A stretch of 64,000 nucleotides of DNA from Ophiodon elongatus (Eukaryota > Chordata > Actinopteri > Perciformes > Hexagrammidae), in NCBI GenBank assembly GCA_016806645.1, contig JACSYO010000046.1, positions 10,001 to 74,000 of the forward strand, in the 5' to 3' direction. A program made the position numbers and the translations under genes. A model generated the notes under the pieces. The model saw nothing but the letters and a program-made list of their open reading frames with translations. It searched no databases and had not been told where the DNA came from. Of this stretch, positions 32,815 to 45,765 are shown in pieces (position 1 is the first letter of the stretch; the number at the start of each line of letters is the position of its first letter).

Positions 32815-33330
32815 TTGGAACATTTTATGACTTATGTCATTTTAAGGACATACTATGACTTTTTATTACATTTTATGACCTACTATACTGTGACATTTTA
32901 TGACTTTAATGACATAGTATTACTGTCTTTTTTATGACGTTTTATAACATTTATACTGACTTTTATGAAAATTTGTCATACTATGACTTTTTTACAACAT
33001 TTATAGGACTAACTATAATAGACATGCACACGCGTTCGTATAATGGAAAAAAATAAATATTGTACTATGACTTTTTTAGATGACTTTTTTCCAGACAATT
33101 TAGGACAAACTGCAATTACTTTATGACAATTGTATGACATATTTATGATATAATAGTACTAAAAGTACTATTATGACTATCTAATGACATTTTAAGACAC
33201 ACAATAATATAACTTTTTCATGACATTTTAGGAAATACTACGATATGTTCTGATATACTATACTATGCCATTTTTTTTTATAATGAAATTTTGAGGACAT
33301 ACAATACTATGACTTTTTAACAATCTTTTA
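32815..33330 (+). repeat. Degenerate ATGACATNTTATGAC-type repeat, copy 2
   Basis: Same vocabulary (ACATACTATGACTTTTT, ACATTTTATGACCTACTA) as 26545-27090, directly downstream of jag1. Confidence 0.75.
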
Positions 33331-35635
33331 ATTACATACAATTTGATAAAAAGCTATCTACCCAAACTTGATATTTATAACACACAAAGACACAGTATTT
33401 CACTGTAGTACTGTAACAGTACATGTTCATGTCTGGACAGCTCATTCTGTGAAGAAGTCACTGATGTCCTTCCAGACATTTGGAGTCTTTTGGAGTCTGG
33501 TCCATAATTCCATGCATGTGTTTGGTTGATGTGGGCAAAGACTTCAGTTTGTTGCTCTTCTGACCCAGACACACATCTCGCCTCACGGAGGTGTTTATCG
33601 GAGGCGGAGAACAGAAGTCACTCTGTCTCTGTTTATCCAGCCATCTTCTTGTCTTCATGTCCATCGCACACAGTTCTTTGCAGACGATGTGAGAGTGTTT
33701 ATGAAGATCTGTACGCAGCACAAAACACCGTCCCTTGCAGATAAACAACATGGGATATTTTGAATAATTGCTTTTCCTGCAGGAATCTCTGCCTCTGATA
33801 CCCAAACTTTCATCATAACAAACAGAGCGAGGGGAACCACAACCCCGCTCCTCCAAACTGTTCCAGTGTGGTCGATTCGGAGCGGAAGGCTGTGTTTATG
33901 TGCATTCTTCTGAAGCTCTGCAAACTTTGTGATTTTCAAACAGAGGCTGATGGGAATCCAAATTTAGACGCTGATAAGCAAAGAAAGTCCCTGTCAGAGG
34001 ATAAGAGCCGGGTTTCATGCGGCCGATCATTTGGATCGCTTTGTGGCCGTTGTGTGTTTTCATTCTCTGAGTTACTACATGATGCCAATCTTCCCTCCTT
34101 CCCGTTTGTAAAATCCTCTCCTCCCCCTCCTCCCGCTCCACCATTATGGTCCAGACCACAACTTCCACTCTCAGACTCCCGACTGTCTCTTTCTTTCTAT
34201 ACTTTTTGAGAAAAAAAAATCTAATTCAAAGGGGAAAACGTTTTCGTTTTTACTCTGTTGACACATTTAAAGTACAAATTTATAAAATTTTTGCAGGTTT
34301 TAGCCAATTTAGTTTAGTTAAGGCAGCTCCTGGTTTCACGTCATTTAACTGGCAAACTCAAAACATGTTCCAGATAGATAATCCATCACAGTAAGCATTT
34401 AATTAGTTGAATTAAAATACAGCAGAGAATGAGAGTTAAGCTGAAGTGTGCATTGAATCACAACACCCTGATAATGTCCTTTTACCAAAAACAAATTCCC
34501 TGCTAATGTTTCTTATGAGGCTGCAGTGTAAACTACTAGAGTTGGAGTTAAAACCTTGAAATGGATCCCGAACAGAACTGGCTATGAGAACCAAACCCCC
34601 TGTTCATTAAACCCCAAATTACAAACGTGTTTGGCAGATAAACAACATACAGAGGGTTTAGCTGATCTTAGAGGCTTGCCAGTAGTAGAGAAAAGGTCAG
34701 CGGTCACCAAAATCATCAGCAGCCGTCATCTGCAAACATGCAGCAGCATCTACAGCAGATTTCATGCAAACCAGGACAGTCGAGACATTTTGCTCTGCAA
34801 CGGACCAACATCAGCGGCCTCGGGGCCTCGGGGCCTCGCCACCAGCGGAGTGAAACATAAATAAATTAGTTTTCTGCTGCAAGTTTAAAGTCTCTGCTAG
34901 TTGACTTTCATGGTGTACTTAAGTAAATGCAAATCAGTGGCTGTCTGGGAAACACATGTGCTCATGTGAGCAGAACAACGCTGGTTTGAGACAGAATCTG
35001 GCACAAAAAGCCAGCCATCAGTAGCTCTTGGCACTCAAAAACCATCATGGTTAGACGCAGAGTTCATAAAAACACAGCAAGCTCCTCCTCGTGTTTATGC
35101 TTTTGTTCAAGCCAGCTCCAACAGTCACCAAACTCAATCCAGTGTCCCTTCATTTTTTTTTTTCCGGGGGGTGTTTTTAATGGTCCGAGTCATGAAATCT
35201 GAACCTCTGCTCTCTCGCTGCTTCAAAGCTGTTGGCAAAGCAGAGCTAACGCGATCGTTAGGATCACCAACGCCTGCCCGCCTCCACATCGTTCCACTAA
35301 TCCATCTGAGAAACCCGAGTCCGCCTTTATGTCGGACATAACACGGAGAGGGAAGGAGCTGCCAGACGCTTTATTTCAATGGAGACGTTACACTCGACGG
35401 AGAGCAGAGCTGATGCTGCAAGTCTCCGTGGAGCAAGGCACTAACACTGCCAAGGGGTTGGGGGTTCAATGCCCGCTGTGACCAACTGCACTAATAACGT
35501 GAACAGATGTGGAGCTGTAAGGTTTCAACCCCCGAGAGGATCGATTCAAAGTTCAACTCCAGTCTGGTTGTTATGGATGTTGTAATTTAAGAACTCAGTG
35601 TTTTCACAAATTGCCCTGTAAGGGGTGTGGTTGAA

Positions 35636-35686
35636 GTGTGTGTGTGTGTGTGTGTGCGTGTGTGTGTGTGTGTGTGCGTGTGTGTG

Positions 35687-35720
<34 letters not shown>

Positions 35721-35722
35721 GC
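35636..35722 (+). repeat. (GT)n/(GTGC) microsatellite
   Basis: GT units with regularly spaced GC interruptions. Confidence 0.97.
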
Positions 35723-37045
35723 GGTATGACTCAGCTGTGCAGAAACAGTTGTGGGAACTGCCGGAGTCTGGAGACAGCGAGGGGAAAGGGACTGACGTCA
35801 ACTCCCTCAGGCCTCAGGCTGAACACAGAGGAGTAAATGAAACAACAGTGATTCAGGATCCCATCATGATCCCTGACATGTTTTATTGTCCCTCTCTAGT
35901 TCTCTTTGCTCCGTTTTTGTCCACTGTGTTTTTCTAAAAAAAAAAAAAAAGGGCCAACATCTTGACTCAATTTCTCACAATCAAATCTGCAAACAGAGAA
36001 GCTCGTTCTCTAAGAAAAAACCTCCCACAGTGGATGAACACGTGTCCTCCTGAACACTTATCCTACATGCTGGTTACTTTTTCCTCGTAGAGAACACTGA
36101 GACGTCACATCATGTCACGCCTCAGGCCGGGTACTGAATCCCAATACCTTTTGTTACCAGCTGAAATGTGTTCTCAGCAGCGAACATCCAACTGTCAGGT
36201 GTAAAAAAAAAAAAAAAAGAAAAGAAAAAAGATGGCATCATATATCTGGAGAGTTTCAGAATCTTGTTTTCTTAGATTGTTGCCAGTTTAAGACTTAATA
36301 TTCTATTGAGACAAAGTTCAGACGACATCCTATATTTGAGAACTCGATAAAAGACAAGGGTGAGGAGTTTAAATGTCTTAGAGTAAGGTATCTTCAAAAG
36401 TATTGTTTTGGTACTAAAAGTATTTTATGAGCAAGATTATCGAGAAAATTCAAACCACACACCATTCCTGGAAGTTGGCAGGTGTGGCATGAAGTATGTG
36501 CACTCACACGTCGGGATAGCATTAATTCACCATTTCCGTCTCCACTACTCACGTCTACTTTAACGGAACCTCAGATTGTCTTACATTCCTGTGTTTAGAG
36601 TTTGAAATTAAAAGAAAAACAAAGAAAAGAGCGACAAAGAAGTTGTAGAAATTCAGCGACGTACAAAAGGAAACGTTCAAAAATAGAGTCGCAGTATAAA
36701 GTACCAATGAAATTGGTAGTGGACAAAATTCTGCAAAACTTCTAAAAAAAATCTTCAACACAACAGAAACTGTGCTTCAGTAAAGCTGCTAGCTTTGATT
36801 GTTGATTATAACTATCGTGGACATTTAAAACCGTTTAGTTCGCCTGTTCTTGTGTCGGTTTGTAAACACTTGTATGAAGTTTTAAAATATCATATAAAGC
36901 AAAGTCTGCTCTACTTGTCAAACAGTCGGCTCGAACCAAAGTTCTGCCTCTGATTGACTTCTACACAAAGCGGTTTTAAGTTTTTTTACTTTGTTGCTTA
37001 AGAGCCTCCCAAGGTGTGTAGTTAGTTTGCAAGGAAACATAAAAC

Positions 37046-37112
37046 ACACAAACACACACACACACACACACACGCGCACACACGCCCACACACACACGCA
37101 CACACACACACA
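37046..37112 (+). repeat. (CA)n with CGC interruptions
   Basis: About 32 imperfect CA units. Confidence 0.95.
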
Positions 37113-37272
37113 CTTCAACCATCTGGCTTTATAAATTGTGACTCAGTGTTTCCCATGAAGTCCGCCCGTCAGCGGAGACAGAGGGATGCTGGGATATCGT
37201 TTGAAGTCACCAATCATGTGCACCTTTTTCCGACACTATTCAAACTTCCTCGAGGCGCTCGCTCTCTCACTT

Positions 37273-37285
<13 letters not shown>

Positions 37286-37330
<45 letters not shown>
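37286..37330 (+). repeat. (CA)n microsatellite
   Basis: About 22 CA units, preceded by a short (CT)n. Confidence 0.97.
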
Positions 37331-37334
<4 letters not shown>

Positions 37335-37934
37335 ATGCTGAGTTGATATTTTCCTTCCTTGCAGCAGACGCCTCTACCTGCACCCAGTCTGCATCGTTGC
37401 ATCACACGCAAACAAGCCGAAAGAGAGTCAGTTCACCCAAATTCACGTGTGTCTTCACACCCAATACATTGGAGGTTAGAGGAAATTTATTTGAGTCTGC
37501 CAACTCTCGTCGAGCAGATTTTTTACGCAAATATAAAATAATGAAACAAGAGTTCATGTTTGGCACCTCGGCTCTGACCTCACCACACCCTGAGAGGATA
37601 CGCCAGATTCAGCAGAGATGGGAGGGGGGACCGGGACGGGACGATAACTTCACCTGAGGTTCACAAGAACTATGGTGTTTTTTTTTTACTTCACTTAATT
37701 AAAATCTTCTTGCATTCTCCTCATGAAGCCCATGAGAAAGCAATTTCTGCTGCACTGAAGTGAGACGAGAGGGTGGAGCTGAATATGATCGAATATTGAA
37801 TAAGACATTTGTAGGCGACCAAAATATTACAATTAACTTTCATGAACTGAAAACACTGTGAAAGGGTTAAAGTCGCCAGACAAAAACCTGAAGAACTACC
37901 AGACCAGACAACGCTGCGGTAGAGACCTGTCATT

Positions 37935-38290
37935 CACAAGGTAGCCCCGCCCTAAAGCATACTCTGCTTTATCTTCTATCTAACTCTAAATGGAGCATAA
38001 TTTACTAAATGAACATCATGCTGTATTGAAGAAGACTTAAAACTAGAGATTGAGACATAAACTCATGTTTACAATGTTTACTGAGGGAATAAATCAAGAG
38101 AGAAGTAGAGTCATTTTCTATAGACTTCTATACAACCAGAGGAGTCGCCCCCTGGTGGTCAGGAGAGAGAATGCAGCTTCAACACATGAAGCTTTGACTT
38201 CTATACAACCAGAGGAGTCGCCCCCTGGTGGTCAGGAGAGAGTTTGCAAGTTTACGGAACTTCTGCATTGGCTTCACTTTTCAGACCCGG
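37935..38290 (-). repeat. Dispersed element A, copy 3 (inverted, with internal duplication)
   Basis: Reverse complement of the copy at 4732-5300. The unit CAACCAGAGGAGTCGCCCCC with its flanks occurs twice, at about 38134 and 38207. Confidence 0.87.
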
Positions 38291-40184
38291 AGGTCTGACA
38301 GAACCCTCTTTTAAAAATGAATATATGCATTTCAGGTTCAAGTGTATCAGCTGCAGGGTCCAAAACATTTGGACATTTCTGGCTCCTCGACTGATAAGGA
38401 GTCGAGAACAGTCCACCGTTTTATTATTACGGCTCTAATGAACACTGCAGCCTCTAGGGGTCACTCGTGGCACTTTAGACTTTAATTCCTGATGTAATTA
38501 TTTACCGTTTTATCTTTCCTGTTATGCCTAACACTATTTCTGATGACAACTACAAAGTTTCTCCAGTGAGATTTATTAAAATTCTTAATAATCTGAACTT
38601 GAGTGTTGAGGCCAACAGTTTTTCTCCAGCTGACCTGAAGCCAGATCATCAACCTTTAAATCTAAACCCACAGCAGAGACCGCCGTACATACCATGAATT
38701 CTCGTCCCAGAGTGTGTGTTTATAAGTGTGTGTGTGTGTGTAATGAAGTTCGGGGAGCGTAATGACTACCACATGCTGCTGTGTGCCGACCTGAGTGTTT
38801 GTGTCAAGAGTTTGTTTCCAGTCTGACTCATGAGATAATGGCTGAATTTTGAAGTGTGTGCATCTCCAAAGCCACACGATGAAGAACAAACCCACTTTAA
38901 AACCCCGGCAGCTAACGATATTGTTAAACAGTCTGCTGTCAGAGGATTTGGTGGCGTTTCTAAACTGACTAGCGCTCTCTTATGACTTGACTCGGTCCGG
39001 TTTGGGTGGTCTGTTGTTTCCAAAAACAAAGATGCAAACGACACCGCTCCGAGTTCAGCCTAGTTCACTTGTTCCCAAACGGAGCAGTAGGTCGCGTTGA
39101 CAGGAAAAGTACTGCTTAGGATGCCGTTTGTCTGCTTCGGTTTTGGGTTGAACATCTGCGGTGTTGCTCACTAGCCGCAGGGATCCTGAAACCTGGAAGA
39201 AAGCCCCGTGGGAGAGCGGGCCGCGGGCCGCCAAGCCACGATATGCACAACACACCAACATCCTCTCGGCAAGAAATGTAAATGAGTTTGACACCAACTG
39301 TATCGTCTTGGTGGAAACCGACGTGGTTTTATGAATGAGATGCGGTTAAAAAAAAAAAAAAAAAAAAAAAGGGAAGTTAAATAGTAAGGTCGAGGATCAA
39401 AGTCACAAAATATAAAATTAGCATTACAAGCTCGACGCGAGGTCCGGGGCGGTAAGCAGGGTGGTCTGGTGGTTTGGAAAACGCATTATTACCAAAAAAG
39501 GTCCGCAGGTCAGTGAGTACAATCTGTCCGTCATCGACAAGTCCAGTCACGTCGTGACACGTTGATGATGTTGTTGGTCATCAAATATCTCCATCATGTC
39601 TCCCTTTTACGTTTCTATTCCCACACCTGTTCAACATACACCATGTCAATCAGACAGGGAAGTAGGGCTGGGCGATAATTCAATATGCTAATTTATGGAC
39701 TATCAATGGAATCATATCGTAATGACATCATACAGTTAAGATATTGGGATGCACAATTACATTGTCTAAAGTGATAATAAAAAGCACATTTCTCAGAAAA
39801 CATGAATTGACTTCCGGGAAAACCCCCGGTGTAGTTAAATCAAACTTTTGTCCTAATCAGATTTATGTTTTTGTTTGCATGCATGTAAACACAGTCGGTG
39901 TTTGGCTTGAAATATATTAATTTTGTTCTCTATAATTTCACTTAAAACTGTTATGTTCAATTTGCAATTGCGTTCTTAATTAGATGAGAAAATACTTGTA
40001 AAGTATTGGATTCACACAGGAGTATACAAACATAGGCTTTACCATCTTGTTCTTTCAGATAGACTATTTATTTATTGATAGATATTGTTATTGAGATATG
40101 AAATTACATGTATTTGGGTAGAATCTTTTGACCATATCGCCCATTCGTACTAGAAGGTGGTGTTTTCTTCTTTGTTGATTGTGC

Positions 40185-40290
40185 GAGGCTAACAGTTTCC
40201 CACTGCTTCCAGTCTTTGTGCTAAGCTAGGCTAAACACGTCCTTGACCCTCTGTACTGGACACACACAGATGAAACTGATTTAAACGTTC
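40185..40290 (+). repeat. Dispersed repeat F, copy 2
   Basis: CACTGCTTCCAGTCTTTGTG, CTAAGCTAGG, ATGAAACTGAT. Confidence 0.8.
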
Positions 40291-40616
40291 TCTGGAGAAG
40301 AATGTCGGACTGTTTCTAAAACGGACAGTTGAACAGCTAAAGAACTGATTTTTACAGCGAGACAGTAAATTAGAGAATTAAACATATTTAAGGTCAATGC
40401 AGGTCAAACTGCATGTCCATTGAGCTTTTTATTCAACTAATAATCAGAAGAAAACCTCTATCAGAAAACCAAATAATAAAAACACATTAAAGGCTGCCTA
40501 ATGTAACCACAGGGAAGGGAAAAGCTGCAGGAATGTGGAAAGGAAAGAAGAACTATGGACCTAAAATGATTTAAAGCTGCTCTTAAATTACACCATAATA
40601 ACTGCTCATTATTCAG

Positions 40617-40687
<71 letters not shown>

Positions 40688-40696
40688 TGTGTGTGT
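40617..40696 (+). repeat. (GT)n microsatellite
   Basis: About 40 GT units with one A interruption. Confidence 0.97.
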
Positions 40697-41627
40697 CCTC
40701 CTGACTAAAACAAACGCACCCTCCTCGTCGCTCTCAGAGACCAAACCAACAGATCAATATCAAATTAAAAAGGCAAACATGCTGCGATCTTTACGGCGTG
40801 TTTACTCTCTCAGAGATGTGAGACTAATGACTGCTGATGTCACGTGACCAATCACTCCGGCAGGAGTTTGTTTCCAAGAGGAACATTTGATTCATGAATT
40901 CCGAGAGGAACAAAAAATATTTCAGTCTGCCTCACAGTAATCAGCCAACATCATCAAGTATTTTTAAATTAGTATCTGGACAGTGAGTTGATAACTGAAA
41001 ATGGATACTTTGAGTTTCAGGATTGGGAAAACATAAAGATGATACCCTCTCTATTAAATTCTAAATTGCTTCGTTGACCACACAGTATTTCTGAAGCTCT
41101 GCATGAATACTCACAAACTTCAGGGCTGCAACAAACAGTTATTTTCTATATCGATTAATCTGACGGTTATTGTCTCAAGCAATCAATTATTCATTTGGTC
41201 TATAGAATAAAAAAAAGTTTAGAAAAGTAAAAAAAAAAATGTATCTTTAATTGTCATGTTTTGTGGGACCATAGTCCGAAATACAAATATGTTTCATTTA
41301 TCATCATAAAACCAGCAAAATATCACATTGAGGAAGCTGGAACCAGGTCATTTCAATTCGATTAACACATATTCAATGATTATCAAGATAATTTCCAGTT
41401 CAATCAGGAGAGACTTGTATAGAGTTTAACAATCATTTATTACAATTGCATAATATTTGAATAGTGCAAAGTCTTTGGCGATCGGACTCCATCCTGAATT
41501 AGGATAAGCAACGGGTAGTGATGCTGATATCTGCTGAGGCCGAATCCCCCTGGAGTCCAGACACTGGTGGTGCTGGAGAAGACGGGAGCTAACCCGATGA
41601 TGAATGAGGAGCAGGACTGATGCTGAT

Positions 41628-41927
41628 TGGAGGAGCCTGGGGTGAAGGAGCCTGGGGTGAAGGAGCCTGGGGTGGAGGAGCCTGGGGTGGAGGAGCCTGG
41701 GGTGAAGGAGCCTGGGGTGAAAGAGCCTGGGGTGAAGGAGGTGAAGGAGCCTGGGGTGGAGGAGCCTGGGGTGAAGGAGGTGAAGGAGCCTGGGGTGGAG
41801 GAGCCTGGGGTGAAGGAGGTTAAGGAGCCTGGGGTGGAGGAGCCTGGGGTGGAGGAGGTGAAGGAGCCTGGGGTGGAGGAGTGTGCACTCTGAGATTCTT
41901 ATGAATGAAGAGTGCGTTATAAATTAA

Positions 41928-41961
<34 letters not shown>

Positions 41962-42160
41962 TAGGAGCCTGGGGTGGAGGAGCCTGGGGTGAAGGAGCCT
42001 GGGGTGGAGGATGGTGGAGGAGCCTGGGGTGGAGGAGCCTGGGGTGAAGGAGGTGAAGGAGCCTGGGGTGGAGGAGCCTGGGGTGAAGGAGCCTGGGGTG
42101 GAGGATGGTGGAGGAGCCTGGGGTGGAGGATGGTGGAGGAGCCTGGGGTGGAAGAGGGAC
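41628..42160 (+). repeat. 15-bp minisatellite (GGAGCCTGGGGTGAA), interrupted
   Basis: About 30 units of GGAGCCTGGGGTGRA plus short GGAGGTGAA pieces. The array is split by a retroelement tail at 41887-41962. It is open in several frames, but only as a by-product of repetition. Confidence 0.97.
41887..41962 (+). repeat. Retroelement tail inserted in minisatellite, family E copy 2
   Basis: TGTGCACTCTGAGATTCTTA, ATGAATGAAGAGTGCGTT, then (ATT)n; near-identical to 23408-23486. Confidence 0.85.
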
Positions 42161-42261
42161 GCATCTGTTTTGAGCTGAAATGACAACTGACAGCAGCAGA
42201 GAGGAGAACCTATTTAAAAAGTTTGACAACAACGACGTGATTGGCTTAAGGAAACTGCGCA

Positions 42262-42428
42262 AGAATCTGATTGGTTAATTTAAAGTGCACGCCCCCCCAA
42301 TCATCTGATTGGTTAATTTAAAGTACACGCCCCCCAATCAACTGATTGGTTAATTTAAAGTACACGCCCCCCAATCAACTGATTGGTTCATTTAAAGTAC
42401 ACGCCCCCCAATCAACTGATTGGTTAAT
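42262..42428 (+). repeat. 37-bp tandem repeat with inverted CCAAT
   Basis: Four full copies and a partial fifth of a unit with CTGATTGGTTAATTTAAAGT and ACACGCCCCCCAATCA. Each carries ATTGG and its complement CCAAT. Confidence 0.96.
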
Positions 42429-42593
42429 CGCCGGGAGAGTTAGACACTGAGATTATGAATGACCAAGAGAGTGACGAGTTTCTTCCTGACTGAACTTCCG
42501 CTTGAGCTTCATTTAATTGTTGCATTTCCATTCTGAAGAGAAGCTTGACACCTTCATGTCTGCACGGTAAATATCAAGCTACAGCCAGCAGCT

Positions 42594-42660
42594 GGTTAGC
42601 TTAGCTTAGCATAAAGACGGTAAACAGGGGTAAAGGGCTAGCCTGGTTTTGTCCGAAGCT
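42594..42660 (-). repeat. Dispersed repeat F, copy 3 (inverted)
   Basis: TTAGCTTAGCATAAAGACGG then AAACAGGGG and GGGCTAGCCTGG, the reverse complement of repeat F. Confidence 0.75.
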
Positions 42661-43489
42661 AACACAATCAGCTTACCGGCATCTCTAAAGAGCGTTGATT
42701 AACACGTTGTATTTGTTTGTTTGATGGGTTTCAACGACTTTTTGTTTCCATTGATGTGGTAAGAGATGTTCTTTGATAAAAGTAAACCTTGAAGAAAAGA
42801 AATCGGTAGTTTCAAACTTTAAACCAAAAGTAAAATCCAGTTCACCTTCTTGTTTGGAAAGTCAAAGAGAAATGGAGGCTCTTACCCTGAACACTCGGTT
42901 ACTGCTGGTCTCTCAGAGACAAGTGGTCTTTCATCCTGGGACGAGGTCAGAGGCTGTTCACTCCCCGTCATCCTCCAGTTTAAACCTAACAAACAAAATA
43001 AGGATTAAACTGAGGCTCAGTTATTCTGTTGGGAAGTAAAAGGATCGGGTGAAAGCGTAGGACAGTAAAATCTAAGAAGGCAGAGAAACCATTCAACCTA
43101 AGCCGATAAAAGTCATAAAAGTCAAAACAGCCCGGACAAACCTAATAAAAAGCGGGAAGAATTCAAACAAAGCCGAGTAAAAGCAAAAGCCAAAGACGAC
43201 AAAGGAAACCACAACAGGGAGAAAAAATGCTTTCAGAAGCTTTTGAGCAGAGGAAGGTCTGCAGCTTCCTTCATCTTCGTCGGCCTCCCGGTCGAAGTGG
43301 ACCGAGGTTCAAGCTCCAAAAACAATTAGCCCGGTGATGAGTTGTGTTCCTGTCCTCTCGATGAATTATATATTCTCTCCTCTTTTAGCTCCGTTTTTGG
43401 TCTCCACCAACTCCTGAGGGAAAGATCTGTCTCTTTAGCTGCTAAATGCTCAAATATGTTCCCCCGCTGGTCGCTAACTGTCTGTCTGT

Positions 43490-43640
43490 TAGTGTGCAAG
43501 TACTTAAGTGTACATTTTGAGGTACTTGTACTTACTGTATTTCCATTTTCTGCTACTTTAGACTTCTACTCCACTATATTTCAGAGGGAAATATTGTACT
43601 TTTTACTGCACTACATTTATCTGAGAGCTTTAGTTACTTT
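43490..43640 (+). repeat. Dispersed repeat D, copy 2
   Basis: GTACTTGTACTTACTGTATT, then ACTTCTACTCCACTATATTT and TTTATCTGAGAGCTTTAG. The related 3' part continues after an insertion at 43930-44040. Confidence 0.78.
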
Positions 43641-43744
43641 GCAAATTCAGATTAATAATAACAAATATAATCAACTAATATATTATGATGTATTATCATT
43701 GGTTAACTTACCCAGCAGTGTATATATAGTAGTTCAAATGAGCT

Positions 43745-43905
43745 CCACTTTTTCCAACAGATTAATTAAATTTAATTCAATTTATTTTGTACAGCCCAAA
43801 ATCATAAATTACAAATTTAGAGGGCTTTACAATCTGTACACATACAACGTCCTCTGTCCCGGGACCTCACATTGGTTCAATGCATCAATAGTTGAAATAC
43901 AATAA
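43745..43905 (+). repeat. Dispersed repeat B, copy 2 (partial)
   Basis: Shares AGAGGGCTTTACAATCTG and the following block with 8096-8140. It begins with TTCAATTTATTTTGTACAGC. Confidence 0.7.
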
Positions 43906-45324
43906 TATAATTATTAGTAGTCTGAACTAGGCCATTCTGCACAATGAGTAAAAAGTACTTTTCATACTTTAAGTATATTTTGATGCTGGTACTTCTGTAT
44001 TTCTACATTATAAAATATATACTTTTACTTAAGTAAAAGAACAGAGTATATGAATGATTGTCATTTGTCACTTCACATGAAAATATATTTATTATCGCTG
44101 ATCAAATCAACAACTGATAACTGAATCAAATCTTCAATCTGTGAGCAGATTATTTCCAGCACTGACCATAATGTCACATAGTGCAACTTCTTTAGCCAAT
44201 AATCATTCAAAACACACAGGTGGAAGGGTTGTGATGAATTTATGTCTCTTTAGACTTATTATTTTACCCTTTAAAACACTGCGTAGATTGATTATTTTTG
44301 ATTGATTTATTTTACTTCTTAATTTTGTACTAAGTAAAAATATGTTATTTTTGTGGTAAAAAATTCAAAAAGCTATATTCATAGGAATTATATAATTTCA
44401 TGGCACAACCTTTTAAATATAGTAAACCATAGGTCGCAATAAAAAGGTAAAGATCCGGAATTAAAGTGAAATGTTTTTTTTATTGAATCTGTGCTTTTAA
44501 ATGAGAATCTAAACGAACAGTGTCGTGGTGAAAGAAGAGGGAACTATGTTTTTGTTTTCACACTTTCAGACACACAGCAGAAACAAAAAGTTGGATTTCG
44601 TGGCAGGAAAGAAGTCGAGGAAAACAACTCGTTGAGGCTCCAACAGCAACCTGAACTCTACTCCGCTGGGCGACGGAGGAAAACGTCTCTGACCTCCGTT
44701 GAGGCTTAAGAGAGTAAATATGGAGCAGCTGTGCAGGTGAAAGGTCACCAGGACGTCAGTTTATGAGCAGAGACCTGGAGCTCACTGAGGGCTCCTGGTG
44801 GACAGGTGTGGAACCACAACAAGTGTGTCGATGACACACAAACAGCTCAGACTCCTCATATTATATTATATTATATTTTTTGCACAAAGGACCAACTGTG
44901 GACGTTGCAACCACGTTGAAGAGAGGGGATCTCTTAAAGGTTCCCTTGAGTTTTGGACCTTTTATTTTAGTAGTACATATTTGTATGTTCATTCCTTTTG
45001 CATGTGGGTATTGTTTTAAGACAGATTTGGGGGAAAAGAATGTCGATCTATCTTTTAAACATACCTTGTCAACTGATACCAATGCCAATATCAACATTGT
45101 CTGTCAATTGCATGATGATGATGCATGCAAGTTATTCAAAATGACGTTTTTGTTATTTTATTTATATATTTTTATTTTTTATTTACTGAAAGATAACGTC
45201 TTCTGCCTCCATTCATCCATTCACTACAATATGTTGGATTCATGTTAATGTGTATTTAAAGACATTTAAATTTGGGGGAAAAAATAGAAAAACATATTAG
45301 AAAAATATGAAAATTGTCAAATCA

Positions 45325-45408
45325 ACCGACAACTTCACGACCCCCCTGCAGTACCTCCGCAGACCCCCTAGGGGTCTCGGACCCCTTGTTGAAGACCTCT
45401 GGTTTAGA
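45325..45408 (+). repeat. hAT-like element end (decayed)
   Basis: Contains CCTCCGCAGACCCCCTAGGG and ends TTGTTGAAGACCTCTGG, resembling a fish hAT-type terminus with CAGAGGTCTTCAACA inverted. Confidence 0.55.
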
Positions 45409-45469
45409 CAATCCAGGACATTTTCTTTCTGCAAAATCTGTTGAAATCTTAAAAAAAATGTCACTGTTT

Positions 45470-45765
45470 AAGGTTCATTTTTGTAATCTCAAAAGTTTTG
45501 TTCATAATCATTACAATTGTTTATGAAGATAAACCTGATGAAAATTGAAATGCGTTTGTTTACTTTTTGGTCATTACACACTGTTTTAAGCTATTATAAC
45601 ATGTAATGATGACAAATACTTGCCAGATTTTTAAAGTTTAATGTCTCCTGAAAAAAAATAGCAAAGAAATTTACAAAAAGGACTTTTTCTGTCACTTTCA
45701 TTGACAAAAAAAGACAAAAAGGACCATGTGGCCTGTTTATAATTACAGTACTAAAAGGGTTAATT
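45470..45765 (+). repeat. Duplicated 290-bp repeat C, copy 2
   Basis: Nearly identical to 12893-13185 apart from small indels and scattered substitutions; contains a short extra AAAAAGACAAAAAGGACC segment. Confidence 0.92.

Noticed and set aside
33375..33856. Minus-strand open frames downstream of jag1 as possible SLX4IP or MKKS exons
   Set aside because: No matching motif, no splice structure, and composition like noncoding sequence.
35430..35500. tRNA-like text (GGTTCAATGCC box B) suggesting a tRNA or SINE head
   Set aside because: No convincing box A at the right distance and no cloverleaf could be drawn.
41627..41893. Repetitive frame with VKEPGVEEPG units, resembling collagen or elastin
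   Set aside because: Direct consequence of a 15-bp minisatellite; no start context, signal peptide or flanking exons.
43342..43905. 187-codon open frame
   Set aside because: It runs through dispersed repeats D and B, has AT-rich hydrophobic composition and no recognisable domain.
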